From: Marisa cornuarietis
Taxonomy: Eukaryota > Mollusca > Gastropoda > Architaenioglossa > Ampullariidae
Reading direction: 5' to 3'
Assembly (NCBI GenBank): GCA_004794655.1
Contig: SMMW01000622.1
Coordinates: 124,001 to 188,000 of the forward strand
Length of the DNA: 64,000 nucleotides
This document shows, in pieces, positions 53,257 through 64,000 of this stretch. The notes under the pieces are model-generated. The model was not told the DNA's origin. It did no database searches and was given only the letters and a program-made list of their open reading frames with translations. A program made the position numbers and the translations under genes. Position 1 is the first letter of the stretch. Every line of letters starts with the position of its first letter.

Positions 53257-56200
53257 TGCAGAAAGAGAGAGAGTGAACATAGCTCACGTAAACTGGCACT
53301 GGACACTGCCGAGGTTGTTAGCTGTGTAAATAATGAAGCAGTTCAAGATATTAGAGATACCAGCAACTCCATCAGAGGTGAGCTGAGGGTTAGGAAGATA
53401 ACCGATGAGGGCAAAACAAAGCAAACGGGAAGTAATGGTAGTAAAGAAAGCAGTGGCGATAATCGGAACATAGGTCCTAACTATTTCAAGTTTTTGAACT
53501 GGAACATAGAAGGACTAATGTCAAAGCTAGAAGACACTGACTTTATCGCTTACGTGTCCACATTTGACTTTGTATGTCTAACTGAAACATTTATAAAGGA
53601 TTTCTACTCGAAGAACTTTCCTCATCACACAGCGTTCAGCAAGCCAGGTATTAGATTATCAGTACACGGAAGATTATCGGGAGGATTATTAATTTTGATC
53701 GAGAATGAATTAGTAGCCTATGTAAAGAATGTCGATAATAGTTTCGACAACATACTTGCATTTATCCTTAAGAAAGAACTTCTCGGAACAGACAAAGATA
53801 TGTTATATGTCTGTGCCTATGTGCCCCCTGAACACTCGGTCTGCTATGCCGTAACAGATAACGATAACGGCATCGGCATACTTGAATGTATAACTGATAT
53901 GAAAAGTGTATATGAAGATATATACCTCCTTATTTCAGGGGACCTAAATTCAAGAACTGGGTCAGAAAAGTGCCCTATGTATAGCATTAGTACATTGTAT
54001 GATATACATTTAAAAAATGATGAAACGATTACTAAATCCACACAGTTGGAGGATAAGGTGGTAAACAAATATGGCCGATTAGTACTAGATATGTGCTCTA
54101 CTTTGGACTTGACTATACTAAATGGAGTATGTAATAGCGACCCTTATGGAAGTTTCACATACTTATCAGATAATGGAAATAGTACAATAGACTATTACAT
54201 TATTTCAGACGAACTACATAAAAAGTCATCTGACTTTAAGATGATAGTGGCAGACAGGATTGAATCCAAACATCTTCCAGTAGAACTTAGCCTACAAGTT
54301 CAGCCAGTTGGTCATGTTAGAAGGAATACCATCAAAACAAGTAGACCTGTAAGGAAGATGGTATGGAACCCCGCTAATATCCAGAAATTTCACCAAGCTG
54401 TCCAGTCCCCAGAGATACAGGAACTATTAAAACAAGCAAGCGATAAGATAGACAAAGATATAAACGAAGCTCTTTCGCTATTCAACAGCTGTTTATTGAA
54501 CTGCACCCAGTGTATTAATAAATGGACTAATATAGACTGAAATGAACTTAAACAAAAATGGTTTGACACTGAATGTATCAAAGTGAAAAGAAATACAAGA
54601 AAACTTTTAAGAAAATTCCGTAGATCAGCTGACAGGAAGGATGGCCAGATATATGTTCTAGCACGTAAGGGATACAAAAAATTAGTTGAGAAGAAAAAGA
54701 TGCTATACAAAAAACAGTTATGTGCAGACCTTCTCAACCCTTCCACAAACCAGCAATTGTTTTGGAAGACTATAAAGAGTATATCATGCAAAAGTGTGTT
54801 GGCAAGAAATACGATAGATGTTGATCAGTGGTATGTCCCTTTCAAGTCAGTACTCAAAGTCAACAGTGAGATAGAGAATCCACCCATTCCAAATACACTA
54901 CAAGAAGATACGGACTTAGATTACCCTATCACTAAAACCGAGGTTATAGAAGCCATAAAATCCTTATAAAATGGTAAAGCACCAGGGCCAGATGGCATAA
55001 TTGGCAAAGTCTATAAATATTTGGACGGGGCTTTTATAAACTTTTTTGTAAAATATTTTAACACCCTATTTGATAAAGGCACATACCCAGAACAGTGGAC
55101 TGAATCCATTATTCAGCCCATTCATAAGAAGGGAGATTACTCGGTTCCAAACAATTATTGTGGAATATCTCTAAATGATATTAGCAGCAAGATGTAGAGC
55201 TACATCGTGAACAACAGGCTAAAAAAATGGGTAGAATTAAATGATATAGTGGGGGAAAACCAGGCTGGCTTTAGGAAAGATCGTTCTACGGTTGACCATA
55301 TTTTTACATTATTTGCCATCATCCAGAAACAATTTGCTATGAATAGTAAATTTTATTTAGCATTTATCGATTTTGAAAAAGCATTCGACTCTGTCTCTAG
55401 AAAATTACTTTGGCCAATCCTTACCAAGCATGGTTTACATGGTAAACTACATAAATGCATTCAAAATATGTATAGATCGGTTAAAGCTTGCGTGAGATGT
55501 GGAGGAGATTTCACGAATTACATTGAGTGCTCTAAGGGAGTTAAACAAGGAGATGTATGCAACCCTATACTTTTCTCATTTTTTATTAAAGAGCTAGCTT
55601 TAGAAATTATAAATAATGGAAAACATGGGGCAACCTTTACACATGAATTTATGGAAATATTAATTCCTTTATTTGCAGATGATATGGTATTGATGTCCGA
55701 AACTATAGTAGGACTACAACACCAGCTAAATACATTATATAACGCCTCAGTAAGACTGAGCCTAAAGGTTAATCTAAACAAGAGTAATGTTGTTTTTAGA
55801 AAAGGAGGATTCTTAGCAGTGAGTGAAAGGTGGCTCTATGGAGGCATGCAAATAAATGTGGTAAATACATATAAGTATTTAGGCCTTTACTTCTCTACAA
55901 GATTAAGTTTTTCCCATGCCTCTGAAAACCTAACTGGCAAATCCAAGAAAGCAGTATTTTGCATCATTAATACATCATACAAGATAGGAAACTATTCTGT
56001 TAATGTTTTTACCAGGCTCTTTGATATGCAAGTTAAACCAATCTTATGTTATGCAGCCAAGGTTTGGAGTCTTCATGGAAGTGTATGTATAGAAATTGAA
56101 AAAATTCACACATATGCTATGAAAAGATTTTTGGGCATGGGCACACGCACTCCTAACGTGATGATATACGGTGATTTTGGCATATATCCACATTTCGTTA

Positions 56201-56748
56201 ACATATACATAAGCTGTGTCAGATATTGGATAAAATTAACAAGGATGGAGCAACAAAGACTTCCATAGAGAGCTTACAAAATGTTAGAACAATTAGACAA
56301 TAATGAAAGGCAAAACTGGGTATCTGAGATCAGGTTACTTCTTTTTAGGTATGGTTTTGGACATATTTGGCTAAATCAAGGACTGGAATCAGAAAGCAAT
56401 TTTATAAAATGTTTTAAACAAAGATTGATTGATTGTCACTGGCAAGAATGGAATTCTTTAATCAATAGCAGTGAAAGGTTTAGTTTCTATAAGTCAATTA
56501 AATCTGTGACTCACAGAGAGATGTATCTGAGTCTGGATGTTAATAGATTCATCAGAAATGCACTAGCAAGACTTCGATTTGGTATTTCAGACATAATGAC
56601 ACATATTCTAAGATATTCTGACAATAATATAAATAAAATATGCCCTATGTGTCAAATTGATGAAGAGGATGAGTTACATTTTGTACTATGTTGTCCAGGC
56701 TTGAATGACCTGAGAAAAAAACTACATTCCGAAAATGTACTACATTAG
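53257..56748 (+). pseudogene. LINE ORF2, endonuclease and RT, with in-frame stops
   Basis: The single frame from 53257 has no frameshift through 56748 but four stop codons: near 54538 (TGA), 54967 (TAA), 55195 (TAG) and 56266 (TAG). Endonuclease: FLNWNIEGLMSKL, FVCLTETFIK, LLISGDLNSRTG, and SKHLPVEL, with Lys in place of the Asp before the catalytic His. RT: NGKAPGPDGI, FIDFEKAFDSVSRKLLW, GVKQGDVCNPILFSFFI, FADDMVLMSE (catalytic), VVFRKGGF, YKYLGLYF. A C-terminal CPMC...H...C finger is near 56640-56690. There is no good ATG at the frame start. No RNase H. Confidence 0.83.
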
Positions 56749-56978
56749 ACCAAATAATTCCAAACTGCAGATGCTTATGGCAACAAAAAATGAAAAAAAT
56801 ACTGTCCAATCTTGCCAAGTTTATATATTTATCTGCAAAGAAAAGAGATGGTATTCTTAGCTGAAGATACCCTGCATCTATTTATACTATATATCTTCCC
56901 AGTAACATGTTGCACGATAATCTTTTTTGAATGGGCCTAAAGGCCTAACAAAATAAACCATTCGTATTTCGTATTTCT

Positions 56979-57203
56979 ACCAACTCACGCCAACAATTAC
57001 GTGTACGCACACACTTATACTAAATTGCTAATAAAGATTCAACTGACTCCGAGCCCTCAGCGTACGTCCCCAAGAACAACACAAGGCAATTTAGTATAAT
57101 AAAACAGTTATTAATAATCGAGAGTTTTGACCAGTTGATCATAAAAGATACAACACTGCAAATTCCAACGTTAGCTCGCTCTCTAGATGTCCCAGTATAA
57201 TCT
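56979..57203. other. Unassigned sequence left of the hAT-like copy 3
   Basis: This is host or unknown-element sequence starting after the LINE tail. A run with tactaaattgctaataaag and, some 60 bases later, caatttagtataataaaacag gives a small imperfect inverted repeat. It continues after the hAT-like element at 58893. Confidence 0.35.
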
Positions 57204-58892
57204 CAGAGGTAATTCTAGGCTGCGGGATTCCCGCAAAATTTCACTGAGGGGCGCAAAGTCTGAAAGTCAGCGCGACCATGCGCCCGCAAAAATCCCGTGA
57301 CTGGCGCACTTTTGAACACGCGATGCGGCACTTCAAAAATAATTGTTGTCATTCTGCTTGCTGGTTTGAAACCGACCCACTAGAATCGATGCTAATGACT
57401 GGACAGTTTTCAAACTGACGAGTTGTTATCCATCTGCAACCTGCTCCAAATTTCGCGCCAGGAAGTACGCGTCCACAGTGAAAACATTTGGGACGGGAGA
57501 GATCAAAGGGTATTGGAAGCAAGCGAGTTGAAAGCGAAGTGAGCGCGACTGTCAACTCTGTTTGACTTTTCGTTCACGACAACAGAAGATGTCCCGGAAA
57601 GTAGAAATCGACAATGACAGGAAGAAACAGAAATTCGTCAGAGTGTGTCGCACACATTGTTGGAACTGAAAATGTAGACAACAAAATAGACAAATTGAGA
57701 CAGAGACCGCACGTAAAAGAAAACACGCATCCAGAGAACCTGTCAGTGTGAATGGCTAAAGAAATGGCCTTGGCTAATGAACGAGGAGGAAGGCTTGATC
57801 ATCTCGAGATGTAAAGTTGCCTAAAACAATAAGAATAACGCGTTTACAACCCCGGATGTGATAAGTACCGAACGAGGACACTGCAGAGACATTCAGACTT
57901 CCAACCACAGGCACTCGATCTTTGGAGGCTGAAATTCTTCAGAAAGATTTCAATTTTCAAACTATTTTCAAGTCTAATTTATATCTGTCCTCATGACCTT
58001 TTCGGAACTTATGCCGGCGGTATTATATACCACTTAAAAATAACGTATTGCGAACTTGATACAACATCACAGGACATAGAAGCTAGCAAGGTTGCTTCTG
58101 CGACAATCTGTGCAAGAACATTAATGACAGGTTCCCAAAAGATGCAGGTGATGTTGCCTCTGAATTTTTGAGTTCTTTCCATGCGCCCCATCTTTTTCCT
58201 GTCTACAGAAGACATAACACCCTATGGAGACAAAGAATTAAATATCTTAACAGATTTCTTTGGAAAGCCAGCACAAATGAGCAGCAAATTCAGTAAAATC
58301 TTGCTTGACAAACCAGCATGTTTAGAGGAATGGATTGTAGTCAAAGAAACTGTAACGCAGAATGCATATCGGAGAGATTCCACAAGCTGTTTAAACTGTT
58401 ATTTGATTTTTACAGGGATTCATTTCCCAATTTACTGGTTCTTGGAAAGCTGTGTCTCCTTTTGCTATACCACAATGCAGGCTGTGAGAGGGGGCTTCGG
58501 CCATCAAAACCTAATAAAGTCTTCTCGTAGTAGTTGCCTCGAGGAGAAACATTTAAACCCCTGCACTAATGAGACATGAAAAGTGTCTAACCATTAGCTC
58601 ATAGCCCAATGAGATGGACACAAAGACTAATTGGTTTGCAAATTTAGGATACTATGATCACACTAATGATGATGAAAGATAATTTATCGATATAGAAGAA
58701 AAAGATATCTATGTGATTAATCTTCAATTTCTTATGATTAATAAAGTATTTTGTTGTATACCAAACATTTATCAGAAAAAGCAGTGAAAATGTGTTTGTT
58801 TCGAGGGACCCCTTGTTTCATTTGAAGGGCCCCTTTTTTTCCATTGAGAGGGCCCCAGGGCCCCTCTTTTTGAAATCCTAGAATTACCTCTG
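57204..58892 (+). mobile_element. hAT-like transposon family, copy 3, 6-bp TSD
   Basis: Both inverted ends are intact (cagaggtaattctagg / cctagaattacctctg) and the flanks are taatct at 57198-57203 and 58893-58898. Length 1689 bp. The N-terminal finger remnant begins at an ATG near 57589 (MSRKVEIDNDRKKQKFV), then EWLKKWPWL near 57750; the C-terminal dimerisation remnant (FYRDSFPNLLVLGKLCLL, CERG) lies near 58400-58510. The middle of the transposase is absent, as in copy 1. It is the best-preserved copy. Confidence 0.82.
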
Positions 58893-60380
58893 TAATCTCT
58901 ACTCATAATCCAGATAACTTGAGTCACTGACCTATTAGCTTAACTACCACAGACAACACACTTCACTTGACTGACACACACACACACACACTTGCCACTT
59001 AGCTCTACACACGATGGAGGGCCCCCTGATGTTCTTGATATGTCCAGGAATCCATTGCTGTGACGTCTTCTATCGTTGCCGCCTCTCCCACAAGCACTGA
59101 GACTTTGGCACCACCACGTGCTACGTGTCTTTTCCTCAAGGCCAGACTGCGATCAGAGCTTAACCGTGCCTAATGAGGGACCAACGTTTATCAGCCTCTG
59201 CTGTTTGTGACCAAACAGCCACTAGAATGAAAACGCTGTGCACTCTGTGACAAGAGTGGGTCCTTACGCACTCTGAGTTGGCTGTGTCGGAGCTGTCACG
59301 ATTCCAAGACAAGACTCACAGCGGAGAATCTGAACACCCTTGAACAGACCTCTGTTAGAACCTTTCCCTCGAGCAACCAGTGTGAAAGACGCTGATTCCT
59401 CGGCTGACACAATGTTAAATCCTAATCTCTGGCGTTCGTCATCTCTCGCGATTGGCTAATCACCCATACTCACACTCACTGCCATTCCATCACCTGCCTA
59501 TAAACGATCACTACCTAGCTATTATGTGATGAACAGGTGGTCACTGACTTCCCAAGTAAGAGTTCTGCGTGCTACAACCAATCGCTACCTAACACAACGG
59601 CCAAGTGGTCAGTCTTGACTTATCCCTGCCCACTCTGCTTCCTTCTTACCTCTTCATAGTATTGACGCGATCTGCGACTGCGGCACCATCTCGTCTGACT
59701 CTCTATTCACTACTGATGTCCAGTCAGTGACAATAGCGAGAAGCACTGTTGTCCCGCACTAGGTACACCGTAGCCTTACAATTAACGCCTGCACCCAGGC
59801 CTGTGATCACTGCCAGCCTCTCCCCTCCTGGAAGAACCCCTGCGGCGATAACTGCCGTTCCCCGCTTCTGTCCTGCGCTAGCACTGACGTAAGCGGCCAT
59901 CCATCCCCGACCTAGCTGATCCCAAAGAGGTACACGGCGGTGAAGCATACCTGGTCCTTTTGTCCACCACACAGCCAGGTACTATCAAAGGCGGCTGTTG
60001 CCGTAACACCGCCTTACAAGCTAACTCGTTCCCCAAACTATCTATTCTACCTTATGATAGCCTGTCTGACAGCGCGTTCACACGACTCGTGCATAAAGCA
60101 GAAGTGCGACACCAACACCATATAGCCCTATCACCCAGTTATCATATGACAGTGTTACTGTGCTCATAATTTCATTGGAAATATCATTGGATATACCTAA
60201 TTCTTTTGGATTTACAAGAAACTGTTTTGAGGTAGGAATACTTTTTTGCGCATAATTTGAACTTCAGTTATACTTTATGAAATTTGGGATTGATGCAAGG
60301 CCACGAAGATTTCTACACCAGTCATTCATGAAATCCCTGAGTTATGAAGATCTTTTGGCACATTGATAATGCTGTTATTG
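58893..60380. other. Unassigned sequence, possibly an LTR or untranslated region
   Basis: It starts with an AT-balanced segment and a (CA)n run at about 58976-58992, then 1 kb of C-rich sequence without protein motifs. The 83-residue minus-strand frame at 59724-59972 has no recognisable domain. I see no ends, duplications or splice-linked exons. It could be part of an LTR retroelement or host non-coding DNA. Confidence 0.35.
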
Positions 60381-61395
60381 TTTTTGATGCAGGATGTTCA
60401 AGGTCTTCATTGATTTCTGTATCTTTGTCACTGCCTTTGTCTGCATCAACCATGTACTGATTACCCAACAGAATTCTCCAAGCCTCCAGCAACTTCTTTC
60501 TGAATATCTTGAATTCTGTTCTATCTTTATGGACAACTCCAAAGTTACACATTACAGACCTGTAACTACAGCAGCAGTTTGGTCCTTCCAGCTGGATCAA
60601 GCATCTTCAGCCCATCATGCCAAGGGCTGTTTCGAGAAACATCAGGCCATCTTGTTAGCCTTGCAGCTCTTTGACTGATTTTTTTGGGCTGAACTTCTTT
60701 TCATTTTCAATTCAGACTGTATTTTGCTCTCCATGTTTTTTCCTTTCATTTTAACCACCCTCTCATGGTTCAGCTCCATATAGTTTATGTGGTTCTTCTT
60801 TGTTGCAACAAGGACATTGCCTTCATTTGGACCATGGTGGCATCCAAAGAGGAGGCCACTGAGTCCATTTACCAGTCCCTGATCACCTGATCAGTGGTAG
60901 TGACTGGTGTCATCTGACTAGGTCTATTCTCTCAGCCTATGCTCAGTCCTTGTGGCAACGCTACTGGGACATTCTGGGCCAGCATAAGTTACATGCCATC
61001 CTGCACCATCTTTCTGACTGCCCACTTCCTGACCATTCTTTGCAGTGGGAGGAGGCAGCATGTAGTAGACAAGATATTTTTCTAAAGTCTACCCTACCAG
61101 CAGCTATTTTTTCATTTTGTGAAGATGGTAAAGCTTTACCATCAGATGAAAAGGTTTTAGTTTCATTCACAACCTCTGGTTTAATAGTGATCTTTTAGAG
61201 GTCCACAACATGTTTTTGTAACAAATTGTTTATCTTTTTTATATTGTCCTCTTTCCTTTCTTGTTTATATTGTTAGTGTTATTGTTATTGTATCAACTGG
61301 AAATTTTGTTTTTCACTGTTTTGATGAAGTGTAACTCTCTCTCTCCCCCATGATGTAACCTTAGTTGCTGGCATGGCATAAAACTCAAACAACCA
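60380..61395 (+). mobile_element. Nimb copy F remnant (RNase H and 3' end)
   Basis: Decayed pieces of ORF2: LLSEYLEFCSIFMDNSK near 60495-60545 (RNase H start, corresponding to DYPGFCSVFTDGSK), KHQAILLALQLFD near 60640, and SLWQRYWDILGQHKLHAIL near 60945-60990. It ends with atgtaaccttagttgctggcatggcataaaac, the family tail, at about 61350-61385. Stops are frequent. Confidence 0.65.
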
Positions 61396-62124
61396 TTTCA
61401 TTATTTCAGTTTGAGGTGTTCATTAATGCTTTGAATTGGGTGTTAAGAGTGCAACATGCTTTAGCATTTGATTTGATCGTTAAGTGATGTTTATTCATTT
61501 TTATATTGTGAAGGACTCTTAATTATCTTATGCACAATGACATTAGTCTCCTATTTCACTGGCAACAGGCCTCCATGGGCATGACTTCTCGTGCCCAGGG
61601 TGAACACCCAGCCTCTCTCTGGGTGGGTGACAAAGCTGCCCCACCCCTTTCTCTTACGCTTTTCTTGTTTCTCCCTCACTGGCCCTTTCACCTATACTCT
61701 TTTTCTAATCAATCATCTTCCTATCACACTACTGTTTGTCTTTTCTATCTTCTGTCTGTACCAGTCTTTCCTTGCATTCTTTTTCCATCATGCCGTTCTT
61801 TTGGTATAGCTCATTTCTCTGTGGCCTCCTTTAGGCCCCCTGCGTTTGCAGGACGACCCGTGTTGGGGGAGGATGGGATCCTGGAGGTTGAGGTCCCTGA
61901 TGGGTTGCAGCCCATCATACCAACACACCTCTTTGGCCCGGACTTCTCCTAGACAGGAGGTTGCTGTGGGCCACACCAATCAATTGGCTGGTCATATATT
62001 GCCCAAGCTTTGCTAGAAGGCTGCAGCTGGGGTCAATCTGGTCTTCCTTTCTGAAGGCCAGAGTATATTCCTTTTGTATCCCTGGTGTGACCCTGCTGGA
62101 AATGCCCTAAGTGGTACTGCTCGG

Positions 62125-63465
62125 TGTAACGTTTCACGGCTCAAACCTTTTCTTTATGTTATATCATCATTATCATTATTCATTTTTAGTAAGTGTCCAA
62201 AGGCCTGGGGAGGGGAACAGCGGCACGTTCCTGAATAGTCTCCTGAGCTGTGACGTTGACCTGTGTATTGCGTCACACCTTGATGTAACTAAGAAATGGG
62301 AGATCTTTGTTTTGAGAACAAAGATGAAATCTTAGTGGAAGGCGTCATGGTGTGATGTGATAGTGGCCGCCACGGACTATTCAACGTGATGATCCATGCT
62401 GACTACAATTGTACAGAAGTTAGTGTATGTAGTCATTCGGCATGGATTCCGCACAGCGATCGAGTTGCCAGGCAATCCTCATAGCAACCAAGCAGCTAGG
62501 GGCTTGATTGGCTGAAAACCGGAGGAAAAAGAATAGATAGGCACGGGGGCGAAGGATACGGGTCATTCTGCGGCAACCACTGAAAGCAAACCGAGTTATA
62601 TGACGGCATTCACAGAAAGCCGTTAGCGACTCCACGTAGGAGATGAGACGATCCACCAGAGAGGAGCGAGTTGTATGAAGACGGCAGACTGTCTCTGCAA
62701 ACCATTAACTCTACTCCTGAGTGACTGATTCTGTGGCAAACAGGTGGAGGAAAAAACTGTTCGGCACGGTTTTAGCAGGAGTCCTTACTGCAAACCATCA
62801 GTGTCACGACTGTAGAGGACAGGTCATCAGAGAGAGAACTTACGTAGTCAACAGAAGCTTTGCTGCGAACAGGTAGTGTCTTCAACACGGGGGTACGTCC
62901 AACTTCATAAACAATAATTTGGACGAATTGTTGTGACATCGTTTCATGTTGGATACCGGGTCACCTGTTCTCCTGTTTTGGATTATCTGCACATCGGAAC
63001 ATCTGTCTACTCCCCTAACGTACCTTGGAACTATTGGATACTGGATTATCAGTTCGCCTGTTTGAATTATCTGCACATCGGAACATCTGTCTACTCACCT
63101 AACGTACCCTTGGACTATTGGATACTGGGTTATTAGTTTGCCTGTGTTGGATTATCTGCACATCGGATCACCTGTTCACCCATCCATCGCACTTTCAAGT
63201 TATTGGATACCAGTTTACCCATTCACCTGTGTTGGATTACCTCATCTTCAGTTAGGTGGCACTGCTGCAGGGAGTATATCGTTGTCTACCCATAGTTAAT
63301 CCCGTTTATTCATTCATTCTTTTTTCGTTTAATATTAAATGTGGAAATCGTTGGTCGGCCCTTTTTCTTGAAAAAGGTAGAAGAGTGCCGCGAGCGCAGT
63401 TACATGAAGATGTACACACTTGCTCGCACCCACTCATAAGAGTACTCTTCACACAAAACGCTACA
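62125..63465 (+). mobile_element. Solo LTR, 1341 bp, 5-bp TSD
   Basis: It begins tgtaacgtttcacgg and ends acaaaacgctaca, giving TG...CA with matching short inverted ends (TGTAACG and, inverted, TGTAGCG). The target duplication is ctcgg at 62120-62124 and 63466-63470, and the Nimb 5'UTR is otherwise continuous across it. A tandem repeat lies at 62948-63245. No internal retroelement genes remain, so it was reduced by LTR-LTR recombination. Orientation is not certain. Confidence 0.82.
62948..63245. repeat. Tandem repeat inside the solo LTR, 84-85-bp unit
   Basis: About three and a half units containing attatctgcacatcgg (62982, 63066, 63151) and ctattggatactgg. The last unit is more divergent. 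Repeats of this size in LTRs often lie in the upstream promoter region. Confidence 0.85.
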
Positions 63466-63536
63466 CTCGGTCACATCCCCTTGTTGGAATCCATGGTGGG
63501 TGGGGAGCAGAAGGAACGAATCATATCGATTCCATT

Positions 63537-64000
63537 ATGGCACAAACAAGCAAAAAAAACACCTGGGGAAACACTTACCTAAAAGAGAAGAATCTTCAGA
63601 TAGTGAGGATGAGGTGCGAGAGGATGTGAGAAAGAGTTTAGAAGGGGCCTGGCCCCGTTTTCTTGTGGTGGAGGGTGTAGAGCCGGCCTGGCCGCTCTTG
63701 TCCCTCTCCCAATTTGCAATTGCTAAGGGTTTTAAAAATATTTCATCAGGTTTCTCCTCCATAAAGTGCCTGCGCCACTGGACAATTTCTCGTCCAGTGC
63801 GCAAATCAGAAAGCTTCAGAGGCCCTTTGCCGATGGGACAGAAAACAGTTTGTTGACCGCCCCATAAAAGTAACACCACACCGATCCCTCAGCTCTTCGA
63901 AGGGGGTCATTCATTGCCCTGATCTCATTGGGATGTCAGAACTTGACTTCAAGTCAGAACTTGCATCCCAGGGGGTTTACGCAGTGTAAAGGGTCACCAT
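63537..64000 (+). pseudogene. Nimb E ORF1 start (frameshifted, runs off the end)
   Basis: The start MAQTSKKNTW corresponds to the ORF1 start of copy C. Frames then alternate: SDSEDEVREDVRKSLEGAWP, then RFLVVEGVEPAWPLLSLSQF and AIAKGFKNISSGFSSIK, then FVDRPIKVTPHRSLSSSKGV near 63850-63905, CPDLIGMSELDFKSELASQG near 63918-63975. At least two frame changes. No zinc knuckles are reached before the window ends. Confidence 0.75.

Larger units (their letters stand above)
51800..56978 (+). mobile_element. LINE with L1-type ORF1, 2A leader and APE-RT ORF2
   Basis: An almost full-length element of about 5.2 kb: short 5'UTR, ORF1 (51996-53135), ORF2 (about 53257-56748), 3'UTR with a terminal hairpin (gggcctaaaggcct) and a tail of repeated attcgt units. 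The 5' edge is approximate and no target duplication was found. The RT resembles the old LINE at 30.6-37 kb (FRKGG, YKYLG blocks). I cannot assign the clade firmly; an APE-type, non-RNase-H LINE is clear. Confidence 0.8.
61569..64000 (+). mobile_element. Nimb copy E, 5' part, split by a solo LTR, running off the window
   Basis: The leader begins near 61569, the 5'UTR shows the family blocks (ggccccctgcgtttgc, ttcctagacaggaggttg-like), and it is cut at 62124 by a 1341-bp solo LTR. It resumes at 63466 with ctcggtcacatccccttgttgg. ORF1 starts near 63537. The ribozyme part (about 61569-61644) keeps P4 and a caaagct joining strand but P1 and P3 are altered. Confidence 0.75.

Noticed and set aside
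59724..59972. Gly-rich minus-strand frame of 83 residues
   Set aside because: No recognisable domain, no partner frames around it, and it lies in C-rich sequence that yields open frames by composition.

Overview
This window is eukaryotic nuclear DNA, and I read it as a slice of an invertebrate genome, most likely a mollusc (gastropod-like). The reasons are intron-split exons of a conserved animal gene and a dense, diverse transposon load: I-group (Nimb-like) LINEs, RTE, CR1/L2, a 2A-bearing LINE, Ty3/gypsy, hAT elements, MITEs and a tRNA-derived SINE. There are no bacterial operons, CRISPR arrays or rRNA genes. The species call is an inference; only the gene and element families are visible.

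Layout. 1-7.6 kb: a CR1/L2-like LINE (minus strand) split by a nearly complete Nimb-like LINE (copy A, 1310-7154) flanked by an 11-bp target duplication. 7.7-29.7 kb: a multi-level nest. Two halves of a Ty3/gypsy element (minus) enclose an RTE LINE (minus). The RTE is split by Nimb copy B (11456-24414), which is split by a hAT-like element (13751-15294) and by Nimb copy C (16002-22921). Copy C itself carries an RTE fragment and a hAT MITE. Most borders have exact target duplications, so the insertion order can be read directly. 30.6-37 kb: an old LINE (minus) split by a second copy of the hAT-like element, which holds a decayed THAP zinc-finger gene. 39.6-50.7 kb: five exons of the host gene lethal(2) giant larvae (plus strand), with introns full of SINE, MITE, Nimb and hAT debris. 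51.8-57 kb: a LINE with an L1-type ORF1 that begins with a hydrophobic segment and a 2A translational-recoding motif. 57-60 kb: a third hAT-like copy in unassigned sequence. 60.4-64 kb: two more Nimb copies, one split by a 1341-bp solo LTR.

How the parts work together. Almost all reading frames belong to transposons. In the Nimb family, ORF1 (zinc-knuckle RNA-binding protein) and ORF2 (endonuclease, reverse transcriptase, RNase H) lie one base apart in the youngest copy. Every Nimb 5' end begins with a sequence that folds as the HDV-like double-pseudoknot ribozyme, with paired changes between copies; this would define the 5' end of the RNA. The Nimb 3' tail is shared by a tRNA-derived SINE, which suggests the SINE uses Nimb enzymes. 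The only convincing host gene is l(2)gl; both ends of it lie outside what I can identify here.

The leading candidates for something undescribed are the 5'-terminal HDV-like ribozyme of the Nimb family, the 2A/signal-like leader of the LINE ORF1, the THAP gene inside a 6-bp-TSD hAT-like element, and a MITE whose long inverted ends are built of tandem sub-repeats.
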